A DNA stretch of 64,000 nt from Comamonadaceae bacterium UBA2121 (lineage in GTDB: Bacteria > Pseudomonadota > Gammaproteobacteria > Burkholderiales > Burkholderiaceae_C). The stretch lies in contig DCYB01000010.1 of assembly GCA_002331385.1 (NCBI GenBank), forward strand, positions 186,001-250,000. The letters run 5' to 3'. Below, piece after piece: positions 18,785 to 26,367 of this stretch. The first letter of the stretch is position 1, and every line of letters starts with the position of its first letter. The position numbers and the translations under genes were made by a program. Under the pieces are notes generated by a model. That model was not told the DNA's origin. It made no database searches and saw nothing but the letters and a program-made list of their open reading frames with translations.

Positions 18785-18850
18785 CGTACTCCTGATAGCA
18801 CGATAGTCGTACTCCCGATAGCACGATACCCCGTACTCCTGATAGCACGA
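18785..18850. repeat. Three direct repeats (iterons or partition site) between repA and parA
   Basis: Three copies of CGTACTCCTGATAGCACGA stand at 18785-18803, 18808-18826 (one change, CCC for CCT) and 18832-18850, with periods of 23 and 24 bases, close to two helical turns. They lie just downstream of repA and upstream of parA, so they may be RepA-binding iterons or the centromere. The core CCTGATAGCACGA recurs at 16527-16539 beside the relaxase. Confidence 0.75.
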
Positions 18851-18874
18851 GCCCGTCCACCGCTTTTCCCGAAG

Positions 18875-19732
18875 TTATCCCCGTGCCGCAAACGGCACGG
18901 GCCGAAACATCAGCAACTCGACTCCATCGCCCGGCATCCGCTCGATGCTCAGGACATAACCGGGCAGCGACTGCCGCGCGACCAGCGCGCGCAGGTCGTA
19001 GGCGAAGTCCGAGAAGCGCGTGACACTGCCTGATTTGCGGTACAGGTGCCGGAAATCGAATTGCCAGCCGCCTTCCTGCCGCCCGCCGTGCTTGCGCACC
19101 AGGCGGTACAGCCATCGCTCGATGCCGCCCGTCAGCCGGAAATACGCCGGGTCGATGGTCAGTACCAGGGCGGCATCCATCACCCCGCCAAAGAACCAGT
19201 CCGGCAGGATCAGCTCCAGCCCCAAGGGTGTGCCCTCCGCATCGGCCAGTTCCTTCCACTCGTTGATCCACGAAAACCGATGCAAGCGTCGCCCCGTCGT
19301 CTCGCGGATAGACGTGGCCACCGTGGTCGATTGCAGGCGATCCAGGGCCGCTTTGAGGCGCTGATAGTCGCGCAGCGACGTACCGCGCCCGATGAAGCGC
19401 AGGATCTCGTAGGGCGTGGCCTGCATCAGCCGCGAGGGCCGCAGGCCCGCGTCGCGGGCTTCCACAATCTGCGAGGCCGCCCAAATCAGAATGTCGGCAT
19501 CCCAAATCGTGGCAATGCCATGCTCGGCCGTGCCCTCCACGCGGATCGTGACGTTGCCGCTGTGGAAGTCGATCGGCGCTGTGCGCCGCGACTTCGCCAA
19601 CGAGAAGAACGGAAAGGCCATCAAATCCTGGCTGTCGCGCGGTGCCATGTCGCCCGGCAAGGCGCGGAACAGGTCGAGCTGTTCGCGTTCTTGCGAGGGC
19701 CGCTGCCGGGACGGCAGCGCGGGGCTGGACAT
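18875..19732 (-). CDS. repA: Plasmid-type replication initiator RepA
   Basis: A 285-residue initiator of the RPA/RepA type found in Tn4371-like elements and broad-host plasmids. After a polar N-terminus the protein shows the conserved core MAFPFFSLAKSRR, IDFHSGNVTIRVEG, GIATIWDADILIWAASQI, RGTSLRDYQRLKAALDRLQSTTV and a second winged-helix-like half through FRHLYRKSGS. It allows autonomous replication of the excised circle, and the iteron-like repeats just beyond its 3' end are probable targets. Full length, no damage seen. Confidence 0.9.
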   Translation of the reverse strand: MSSPALPSRQRPSQEREQLDLFRALPGDMAPRDSQDLMAFPFFSLAKSRRTAPIDFHSGNVTIRVEGTAEHGIATIWDADILIWAASQIVEARDAGLRPSRLMQATPYEILRFIGRGTSLRDYQRLKAALDRLQSTTVATSIRETTGRRLHRFSWINEWKELADAEGTPLGLELILPDWFFGGVMDAALVLTIDPAYFRLTGGIERWLYRLVRKHGGRQEGGWQFDFRHLYRKSGSVTRFSDFAYDLRALVARQSLPGYVLSIERMPGDGVELLMFRPVPFAARG

Positions 19733-19758
19733 GGCGATGGCCTGGCGCGTGCCAGCGA

Positions 19759-20040
19759 TCAGCGCGCACGACTGTCCGCCGCGTGCTGTTCGGCGTACTC
19801 AGGATCGGAAGTCGTCTCGAAGCTGCGGTCGGCAGCCCAGGCATCGAGGTCGGCCACGGCGTACATGACGCGCCGGCCGAACTTGCGAAAGCGCGGGCCG
19901 CCGCCGATCACGCGCTGCTTTTCCAGCGTGCGCGGCGACAGGCGCAGGTAGTCGGCGGCTTCGTCGTTGGTGAGATAGCGCTGCGGCTGGGCGACAGCGG
20001 TGGGAACAGTGGCGGCAGGCCGCAAGGGAGCGGGACGCAT
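19759..20040 (-). CDS. Excisionase/AlpA-like helix-turn-helix protein
   Basis: A 93-residue protein with a MerR-type single HTH domain of the excisionase/AlpA kind: RYLTNDEAADYLRLSPRTLEKQRVIGGGPRFRKFGRRVMY, then DLDAWAADR. Such proteins act as recombination directionality factors or activators of element genes. The start at 20040 has GGAGG upstream. It lies between repA and the DUF2285 gene as in related integrative elements. Confidence 0.82.
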   Translation of the reverse strand: MRPAPLRPAATVPTAVAQPQRYLTNDEAADYLRLSPRTLEKQRVIGGGPRFRKFGRRVMYAVADLDAWAADRSFETTSDPEYAEQHAADSRAR

Positions 20041-20123
20041 GGTGTGAACCTCCATCGGTTTTGAAGCTCCGGCCACACAGCGCAACCGGATGGAGGCAGT
20101 CTCAGAAAACGAAGCTCCGCTGC

Positions 20124-20906
20124 TCAGGGACGTTTTGCATCCCCATCAAAACGTCCCTTCTCAAGCGGCGGTAGTTGTGCTAGGCGGCGATAGCCGCCGC
20201 GCATCAACGCATTGCCCCGGCGCACCATGCGACGCACGCGGGCACGCAAGTCGCCGTCGGCGTGCCAGTCGGCCGCCACGGCGTCGGCACCGAACAGGCC
20301 CTCGGCCACCTCGCGCAAGGACGCGCCCGCCAGGGTCGCGTCGAGCGCCTGCAGGGTGTGCAGCTCCAGCATCGCTGCCGGTGCTGGCCGGGGCCTGGCG
20401 GTGGCCAGCGTCGCGCTGCGCGTAGGCGCAGCAGCGCCGCCGCCACTTCCGCGATTGGCATAGGCGACAGCCATGCCGTCTTCCAGGCCGGGCGCCAGCG
20501 CGAAGCGCGCGCAATGGCCGGGGCTGCGCGCGATCAGCGCCAGCCCTTTGCCGTCATGCAGCAATTGTTTGTGGCCAGGGATGTGCCAGAACGTGAAGGT
20601 CAGCGCATCGGGTGGCGGGTCGGCATCGGGATGGAGCTGAACTACGGCATCGTGGCCGGGAAGCCAGGCCGGATGCGCGTCGCGCGCATCCAGGGCCGGG
20701 TCTTCCAGCAAGCGCAAGCCCCAGCGAAGTGCCGCCTGTTGCGTGGCCTGATGTGTTTGCGACCGGCGACGGTGGCGCAGCCAGTCGAGCCGGTAGTCGG
20801 GATGACGGCGCAGGTACTCCCAGGCCAGTGCGAGCGTGTCCAGGCACAAGATGTAGAGGTACGCGGCGGTCGGATACCAGTGCGCGATATGGTGTGGATT
20901 GACCAT
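20124..20906 (-). CDS. DUF2285 domain protein, element-encoded DNA-binding factor
   Basis: A 260-residue protein with an N-terminal segment (AHWYPTAAYLYILCLDTLALAWEYLRRHPDYR) and a C-terminal DUF2285 domain (LHTLQALDATLAGASLREVAEGLFGADAV, RRMVRRGNALMRGGYRRL) resembling an HTH fold. It is a standard member of Tn4371-like cores, probably a regulator or a replication accessory. A perfect 11-base inverted repeat (20127-20137 with 20147-20157) covers the last codons and could act as a transcript end or a protein site. Confidence 0.8.
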   Translation of the reverse strand: MVNPHHIAHWYPTAAYLYILCLDTLALAWEYLRRHPDYRLDWLRHRRRSQTHQATQQAALRWGLRLLEDPALDARDAHPAWLPGHDAVVQLHPDADPPPDALTFTFWHIPGHKQLLHDGKGLALIARSPGHCARFALAPGLEDGMAVAYANRGSGGGAAAPTRSATLATARPRPAPAAMLELHTLQALDATLAGASLREVAEGLFGADAVAADWHADGDLRARVRRMVRRGNALMRGGYRRLAQLPPLEKGRFDGDAKRP

Positions 20907-21249
20907 GACGCCAGCTCCCGTCGAATTGCAGGAACGTCGTCACGGGCATTCAGAACGGAGCTACCGCGTCCACATCAAAACATCGTCCGAGTCTGTTTAT
21001 TAAGCTGTAACATCAAGTGTCAAAGACCGATTGGCTCCGGGGTATTGCGCAATGCGTCCGAATACGACGGCCACGCAGTCCAAGAACGTCACGCGGCACA
21101 AATCAAGGTGCCGTAGCCAGCGCCAAAGATCGTGACCGTTTCCGTCTCAAAGCCTCGGCTTCATGCAAGAGTGCGAATTGAGACCGGACAAATCCGAATT
21201 GCGACGGAAATAGTCTCAATACGTCCGGCTGCGCCAGAACACGAACGGC
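20907..21249. other. Non-coding region with a spaced inverted repeat
   Basis: No gene is convincing in these 343 bases. ATTGAGAC at 21177-21184 and GTCTCAAT at 21213-21220 form an 8-base inverted repeat with a 28-base spacer that also holds two CGAATTG copies. It may be an operator for a neighbouring regulator. The base composition is more AT-rich than the genes on each side. Confidence 0.4.
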
Positions 21250-21597
21250 TTAATCGACAATGCCGCCGTTTTCCTGCATCAGCCGCAGGTATTCCGACAA
21301 AGGCCGCACCGCCTGGAAATACCGATCCCGCATCACGGGCTGCTGGCGCGGCCCGACGATGGATGCCAGGTCGGACAGCTTCACGGTGCCCAGCTCGGGC
21401 ATCCCCAGGCCTAGGTCGATCAGGCCGTAGGCCGTATCGCCGTCTGCCGGGTCGAGCGAAGCGAGCAGCCAGGTGAGGTGCGCGTCCGGGGTGAACAGGC
21501 GTACCACGGGCAGCGGGTCGCCGGCCTGACCGTCGGCACGGGCTTGACCGTGGGCCAGCAGGCGCTGGCGCTCGTCCTCGGTGATGAGTGGCTTCAT
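21250..21597 (-). CDS. DUF2958 family protein
   Basis: A 115-residue protein matching the DUF2958 family from plasmids and integrative elements: PLITEDERQRLLAHG at the N-terminus, PVVRLFTPDAHLTWLLA, DTAYGLIDLGLGMPELGTVKLSDL. It is always short and acidic and its function is unknown; it commonly stands with genes for replication or antirestriction functions. Full length. No partner overlaps it here. Confidence 0.82.
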   Translation of the reverse strand: MKPLITEDERQRLLAHGQARADGQAGDPLPVVRLFTPDAHLTWLLASLDPADGDTAYGLIDLGLGMPELGTVKLSDLASIVGPRQQPVMRDRYFQAVRPLSEYLRLMQENGGIVD

Positions 21598-21820
21598 GGC
21601 GGTCTATTCCCAATTCACAAATCCGCCCAAGCGTGAAAACGCAAAGCCGCATCGGCGGATTTGAGAAAAAGCACGATTGTGATTTCGTGGCTTTGCGCCT
21701 TTGTGGAAATCCGCAGAGGCACGGATGCGTATTTCCGTAAAAACACAAAACAGTGAGGCGTTGATGAAAGAGTTAAAGATAACGTGGTTTTAATTGTGCT
21801 GCGACTCGACGCTTCTGTCC

Positions 21821-22117
21821 ATGCAGAAGCGATCCATCCAGCGCGGCCGACCGGCCGGCGCCACCACCTACGATGCCGAGTTGGCGCAAGCCTTCGGCGC
21901 GGCGGTGCGCGCGTTGCGGACGGAACGCGGCATCGCGCAGGAGTCGCTGGCGCACCTGGCCGGTGTCGAGCGTTCGCACATGGGCAAGGTCGAGCGTGGC
22001 GAGCACATGCCCACGCTGGCGATCATCTTCAAGATCGCCAGCGCGCTCGAATGCAGCACGGCCGTGCTGATGAGCGAGGCTGAAAGCCAGCTCGCAGCGG
22101 CGGCCCAGCAGCCGTAG
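21821..22117 (+). CDS. XRE-family helix-turn-helix regulator
   Basis: A 98-residue Cro/CI-type regulator: AVRALRTERGIAQESLAHLAGVERSHMGKVERGEHMPTLAIIFKIASALE is a complete HTH_3 domain. The start at 21821 (MQKRSIQRG) was preferred to an upstream in-frame codon because the longer form adds unrelated residues. It is the only core gene on the plus strand of the element and probably controls lifestyle or transfer genes. A 119-base dispersed repeat begins right after its stop. Confidence 0.85.
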   Translation: MQKRSIQRGRPAGATTYDAELAQAFGAAVRALRTERGIAQESLAHLAGVERSHMGKVERGEHMPTLAIIFKIASALECSTAVLMSEAESQLAAAAQQP

Positions 22118-22130
22118 GCGCTGGCCGGGT

Positions 22131-22249
22131 CGATCCGGCGCCGCCGGTTCGGTGGTATCGAGGGGCGCCAAGCCCAGCGCGGCGGGGATAGCCCGCAGGG
22201 GCTTTCCCTCGGAGGCAAGCGAAGCGCGCAGCGCCGCAGGCGCGAAGGC
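22131..22249 (+). repeat. Dispersed repeat family 1, copy A
   Basis: About 119 bases closely similar over their whole length to 29899-30014 (copy B), with shared blocks such as GCGGCGGGGATAGCCCGCAG and GAGGCAAGCGAAG. Both copies are non-coding and stand in the same orientation at two edges of cargo in the element. No IS-type ends are seen. Confidence 0.8.
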
Positions 22250-22328
22250 GTGAGCAACTGTCTTGAAAGTCAAGTCTCCCAAGCACGCATGACCGGGCTT
22301 ATCTCTTCGGGGTGCCTGCGTGTAGTGA

Positions 22329-22359
22329 TATTATCGAATTTCGTTATCGTTATTCGATA
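22329..22359 (+). promoter_or_regulatory. Probable PadR operator over the padR promoter
   Basis: TATCGAAT at 22332-22339 and ATTCGATA at 22352-22359 form a perfect 8-base inverted repeat with a 12-base spacer, ending on the A of the padR start codon. TATTAT at 22329-22334 can serve as the -10 box. The layout suggests autorepression. Confidence 0.5.
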
Positions 22360-22688
22360 TGAAAGAACAATCGACGCCCCGCGCCATGGAGCACCACGAC
22401 CTGCTGTCGGGGTTGATCCGCCTGCATGTGCTGCACCACGCGGCCGAGCAGGAGATCTACGGGCAATGGATGATCGACGAGCTGGCTCACCACGGCTACC
22501 GACTCTCCCCAGGAACGCTGTACCCGATGCTGCACAAGATGGAGCGTGACGGCTACCTCGTCTCCCGCCAGGAGCGTGAGGGGCGCACCGTGCGCAAGCT
22601 CTACACGATCACGCCCAAAGGCAAGGAAGGCTTGGCGCTGGCCAAGGAACGCATCCGGGAGTTCACCGGAGAGGCGATGCACAAATGA
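22359..22688 (+). CDS. PadR-family transcriptional regulator
   Basis: A 109-residue winged-helix regulator: DLLSGLIRLHVLHHAAEQEIYGQWMIDELAHHGYRLSPGTLYPMLHKMERDGYL is the PadR HTH, ending in a short C-terminal helix. PadR-type genes coupled to chrA are common in chromate-resistance cargo. It overlaps chrA by ATGA and carries a dyad across its own start, so it probably represses both genes until the inducer appears. No clear Shine-Dalgarno sequence is present before the ATG. Confidence 0.88.
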   Translation: MKEQSTPRAMEHHDLLSGLIRLHVLHHAAEQEIYGQWMIDELAHHGYRLSPGTLYPMLHKMERDGYLVSRQEREGRTVRKLYTITPKGKEGLALAKERIREFTGEAMHK

Positions 22689-23914
22689 CCGATTCCACCA
22701 ACACCTTGCAGCCTGAGGCCGCAGCCGCGCGCGGCTCACCCGTCGAAGTCTTCGGCGCCTTCCTCAAGCTGGGGCTGACCTCCTTCGGCGGGCCGATCGC
22801 GCACCTGGGCTATTTCCGCTCGGAGTTTGTCGAGCGCCGCCGCTGGCTGGATGACCGCAGCTATTCCGATCTGGTCGCCCTGTGCCAGTTCCTGCCGGGG
22901 CCGGCCAGCAGCCAGGTCGGCATGGCGCTGGGACTGGGCCGTGCCGGCTGGCTGGGGCTGCTGGCGGCCTGGGCCGGATTCACCTTGCCATCGGCGATTG
23001 CGCTGATCCTGTTCGCCTTTGGCATCGCCGAGTACCAGGGGCTGGCCCAGTCCGGCTGGGTGCATGGGCTCAAGGTGGTGGCCGTGGCCATCGTGGCGCA
23101 AGCGGTCTGGGGCATGGCCAAGTCACTGTGCCCGGACCGGCCGCGCGCCGCGCTGGCCATTTTGGTGGCGCTGCTGACCATGATCCTGCCCTCGGCAGCG
23201 GGACAGCTTGCCGCCATTGCCATGGCAGGGCTGCTTGGCTGGTGGACATTGAAGATCGCCCAACCTGGCGGCGGCCACGCCCACAGCTACCCCGTCTCGC
23301 GCAAGCTGGGCATCGTGGCGCTGCTCCTGTTCGCCGCACCGCTCGTCGGGCTGCCCCTGTGGGCGGCAGCCACGGGCTCGTCCGCGATAGCGCTGTTGGA
23401 AGGGGTGTACCGCTCCGGCGCACTGGTCTTCGGTGGTGGACACGTCGTGTTGCCGCTGCTGCAGGCCACCGTGGTACCCAGCGGCGTCGTGAGCAACGCC
23501 GACTTCCTGGCCGGCTATGGCGCGGCGCAGGCCGTACCGGGGCCGCTGTTCACGTTCTCGGCCTATCTCGGCGCGGTCGCCCACGGACCGCTGCATGGCT
23601 GGATCGGCGGGCTGGCACTCTTGGGCACGATCTTCCTCCCGGCCTTTTTCATGCTGGTTGGGGCGCTGCCGTTCTGGGAAGGGCTGCGCCACCGCGCGGG
23701 CATCCAGACGGCCATGGCGGGCATCAATGCCGGCGTAGTCGGTATTCTGGTGTCCGCCCTCTATGACCCGGTATGGACGAGTGCCATCCACGGCAAGGCG
23801 GATTTTGGGCTGGCGCTGCTCTCGTTCGGGCTGCTGACGGTCGGGCGCGTGCCGCCAGCGCTCGTGGTGCTGTTGGCCGGGCTGGTGGGCTGGGTCATGG
23901 CGATGGGCATCTGA
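22685..23914 (+). CDS. chrA: Chromate transporter ChrA (CHR family, two-domain)
   Basis: A 409-residue membrane protein with two homologous halves of the long-chain CHR family. The N-half shows FGAFLKLGLTSFGGPIAHLGYFRSEFVERRRWLDD and PGPASSQVGMALG; the C-half shows the matching YRSGALVFGGGHVVLPLLQA and AVPGPLFTFSAYLGA. It exports chromate, usually in antiport with sulfate or driven by membrane potential. Coupled to PadR. It is resistance cargo lying between core genes of the element, directly upstream of an IS110 copy. Confidence 0.93.
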   Translation: MTDSTNTLQPEAAAARGSPVEVFGAFLKLGLTSFGGPIAHLGYFRSEFVERRRWLDDRSYSDLVALCQFLPGPASSQVGMALGLGRAGWLGLLAAWAGFTLPSAIALILFAFGIAEYQGLAQSGWVHGLKVVAVAIVAQAVWGMAKSLCPDRPRAALAILVALLTMILPSAAGQLAAIAMAGLLGWWTLKIAQPGGGHAHSYPVSRKLGIVALLLFAAPLVGLPLWAAATGSSAIALLEGVYRSGALVFGGGHVVLPLLQATVVPSGVVSNADFLAGYGAAQAVPGPLFTFSAYLGAVAHGPLHGWIGGLALLGTIFLPAFFMLVGALPFWEGLRHRAGIQTAMAGINAGVVGILVSALYDPVWTSAIHGKADFGLALLSFGLLTVGRVPPALVVLLAGLVGWVMAMGI

Positions 23915-23968
23915 AGCCCATTCGCTGGCGCAGCGGCGGGTCGAACATGGGGACACTCTTCAGCAACT

Positions 23969-24925
23969 TCAGGTCTGTGCAAGCTGGTCATTCCATGGTC
24001 GCCCGCTTTTGACCATGGCATTCATGATGATCAGCAGCTTGCGCATGCAGGCCACGATGGCAACCTTCTTCGGCTTTCCAGCCGTCAGCAGGCGCTCATA
24101 GCAGCTCCGTATCACGGCGTTGTGACGCATGGCAACGATGGCCGCCATGTACAGCGCACTCCTGACCGTGGCACGTCCGCCGCAGATGAAACGTTTGCCG
24201 CGGGCCTGGCCCGAATCCCGATTCATCGGGGCGACGCCCACTAGCGCACAGATCTGCCTGGCCTTGAGTTGACCAAGCTCTGGCAGCTCGGACATCAGCG
24301 TCGCAGCCATGGCCGGGCCAACCCCTTTGACGCTCTTGAGCAAGGCGGCCAGATTGGGTTGGTGTTGCGACAGATGCTCTGCAATCCTCCGATCCAGAAT
24401 CTCCAGCTGCTTCGACAGCACGTCCATCAGTTGCGCAATGTCCTGCGCCACCTCCGCGTGCGCAATGTGCTTGCGCTGGCGCTCACTGACCAGCAGGCGC
24501 ACCAGTTGCCGACGTCGAAGCACCAGCGCATGCAGATACTGCTGAGCCTGGTCTGGCATCGGCTTGATGAAGCGGTCTCGATCCGGCCGCAGATTCAGCA
24601 CCTGGGCCAGCTCAGCCAGCATGCGGGCATCCACGCTGTCGGTCTTGACCAAGCGCCCCATAGCCTTGGCGAAGTCCCGCGCCTGCCGAGGATTGATGAC
24701 GACGACAGCAAACCCCGCAGCTTGGAGCGCGCAAGCACAGGCCAGTTGGTACTGCCCGGTCGCTTCCATCACGATCAGCGAGACCTGATGTTTTTTCAGC
24801 TCTTCGATCAACGCTTGATGCCCGGCACCATCGTTGCTGAATATGGCCGTGGGCTGCTCGTGCCCGATGGCTACATCCATGGTCTTCTTGGAGATGTCGA
24901 TACCGACTGCAATTTGATTGGCCAT
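23969..24925 (-). CDS. IS110-family transposase
   Basis: A 318-residue transposase with the N-terminal RuvC-like DEDD domain (D10, E53, D95, D98) and the C-terminal Transposase_20 domain (SVKGVGPAMAATLMSELPEL, GGRATVRSALYMAA, with the likely serine nucleophile S256). The start at 24925 (MANQIAVGIDISKK) is the family start. IS110 elements lack terminal inverted repeats and use a structured bridge RNA. The longer non-coding flank here is upstream of the gene, as in the IS110 subgroup. Appears intact. Confidence 0.93.
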   Translation of the reverse strand: MANQIAVGIDISKKTMDVAIGHEQPTAIFSNDGAGHQALIEELKKHQVSLIVMEATGQYQLACACALQAAGFAVVVINPRQARDFAKAMGRLVKTDSVDARMLAELAQVLNLRPDRDRFIKPMPDQAQQYLHALVLRRRQLVRLLVSERQRKHIAHAEVAQDIAQLMDVLSKQLEILDRRIAEHLSQHQPNLAALLKSVKGVGPAMAATLMSELPELGQLKARQICALVGVAPMNRDSGQARGKRFICGGRATVRSALYMAAIVAMRHNAVIRSCYERLLTAGKPKKVAIVACMRKLLIIMNAMVKSGRPWNDQLAQT

Positions 24926-25129
24926 GATCTCCGCGTCCCTTCCTTGCAAATGCGAACGGCGTTCACGCAACTGTTCGGGCTTTCAGAGATCGGGCGCAAG
25001 CATGCGCCCAAGACTCACGCACGGGCTCCATGGGCACCGAGGGATGACGGGCTACATGCTGCGGCCAACCCCGAACCCTGACAGGTCCGGGCGTGACGGC
25101 GCTGCCGAACACGCATTTCAAAGATACAA
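24926..25129 (-). ncRNA. Candidate IS110 bridge RNA region
   Basis: This stretch is upstream of the transposase and carries a perfect hairpin GGGCGC-6-GCGCCC at 24992-25009 plus further GC-rich dyads. The right limit is set by the dispersed repeat that begins at 25130, which belongs to the host element. RNA ends and guide loops cannot be fixed by eye. Confidence 0.35.
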
Positions 25130-25195
25130 GGGATTGAAGCCGAATGGCCGTGACGACACAGACGGCACGGGGCGCAGCCCGAAAGCCCGGCGGCG
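25130..25195 (+). repeat. Dispersed repeat family 2, partial copy
   Basis: Similar over its length to 30725-30790: shared blocks AAGCCGAATGGCCG and CGGGGCGCAGCCCG in the same order and spacing. The sequence to its left does not match the other copy, so this copy appears cut at 25130 by the IS or the cargo. Confidence 0.65.
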
Positions 25196-25293
25196 CTTGC
25201 GCCGACACGCCCAAAACAACCAGCATCGGGCACCATAGAGCTTTCGGAATCAGTGCCAGCGTATAGCAGACAACAACTCCAACACGTTTAACG

Positions 25294-26160
25294 ATGACTC
25301 AGACACTTTGCCCATATGCCCTGACGCCGCTCGCATCGGGAGAAAGCAACGACGAGCACATACTTCCCGTGGCTCTGGGGGCTCCCGCCAGCTTCACGGT
25401 TCGCGCGCTAGCCGCTGAAAACAGTCGGATGAATGACCTCATCGACGAGCCGACAGTCAACGATCCGATGGTTCGTTTTTTGGCTATGTCTCAGGGAGTG
25501 GTCTCCCGGTCTGGCAACGTCAAAGCAGCCGTGAATGGAACTGTCCACGGTAGCGGCGAGGATGTGAGAGCTACGTTCTCGCAGAACGGTCTGGATCTGA
25601 AGTTCCATCAGCCAGTGGACACCGACAGCGAGGGGCGAGTGATCGGTGTTCGCGGCTTTGGTGATGCAGCCCGACAGATGGCGAACCAAATTGCAGCGAA
25701 CTACGCAAAGAAGGGCATCGCCGTCGAACTTGGGGCAGAAACAAGCCAGGGACAGCCTCAACTGAACATGCGGCTGGTCGCCGACATGCTCATGATCCGG
25801 CGGCAACTGTTCAAAATCGCCTATCTCACGACAGTGAAAATCTTCGGTGACGAGGCAATCACAGGGCCAAGTGGTCAGCAGCTACGGGCTGCGATGATGG
25901 CCGAGAGTGATGAGGCTCTGGCTCGCACCAAGATTGCCGGCGCCGCGTTCCAGCCGCTACCGCCCGGGTTTGCTCGTTCTGCAAGACACGCTGAACATGC
26001 CATCACCTGTGCCGTCATGCCCAGCGTTGGTGTGGTGACTTCCGTTGATCTGTTCGGGTGCTTCACCCTATTTGCGGTGACACCTGCGGTTGGAATCTTT
26101 GCCGATGAAGGAACGGGCGAGGTAATCACGATTGACGCCTCCAGCTCGAAGCTCATGAGC
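25294..26160 (+). CDS. HNH-endonuclease-like protein, 3' end lost
   Basis: About 290 residues look like real protein. The N-terminus CPYALTPLASGESNDEHILPVALGA resembles HNH proteins that start with a Cys motif and an EHI-P-LGG motif, but the second zinc cysteine appears missing. No stop occurs before 28458, because the frame runs into the antisense of parB; the plausible coding ends near 26160, just before element backbone sequence. It looks like a gene fused to or truncated by the backbone. Nuclease activity is uncertain. The end coordinate is an estimate from loss of protein-like sequence. Confidence 0.5.
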
Positions 26161-26207
26161 CACCCATACCTGGAGGCGCTGCCAGGTTCGGCTGTTGGCC
26201 TTGAACA

Positions 26208-26233
26208 CCGGGCGCGGCCACTGCCGCGCCCGG
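26208..26233 (+). terminator. GC-rich hairpin followed by ATTTTG
   Basis: Perfect 10-base arms CCGGGCGCGG (26208-26217) and CCGCGCCCGG (26224-26233) with a 6-base loop, followed on the plus strand by ATTTTGC. It could end plus-strand transcripts from the HNH-like gene. Confidence 0.5.
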
Positions 26234-26325
26234 ATTTTGCTGTTCACCGCGCCCAGGGCGGAACCGGCCTGGGCGCGGTGCTGGTCGGGTCATTCCTTCG
26301 TCTCGATGAGCCGCCACACAACGCA

Positions 26326-26353
26326 AAGCGCCCCGGTCGAGGCCGGGGCGCTT
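26326..26353 (-). terminator. Hairpin ending the parB transcript
   Basis: Perfect 11-base arms AAGCGCCCCGG (26326-26336) and CCGGGGCGCTT (26343-26353), starting 15 bases after the parB stop in the minus direction. The T run behind it is short, so it is a weak intrinsic terminator. Confidence 0.55.
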
Positions 26354-26367
26354 GCTGTCGGCGCGGG

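Noticed and set aside
18785..18850. CRISPR-like array
   Set aside because: Only three units with 4-5-base gaps and no cas genes; the spacing fits iterons.
20099..20110. TCTCAGAAAACG, similar to part of Tn3-family terminal repeats
   Set aside because: Only about a dozen bases match, the rest of the 38-base end is absent and no Tn3 transposase or resolvase is near.
20127..20157. 11-base inverted repeat at the end of the DUF2285 gene as an intrinsic terminator
   Set aside because: No T run follows on either strand and it overlaps the coding end, so I keep it only as a note in that gene.
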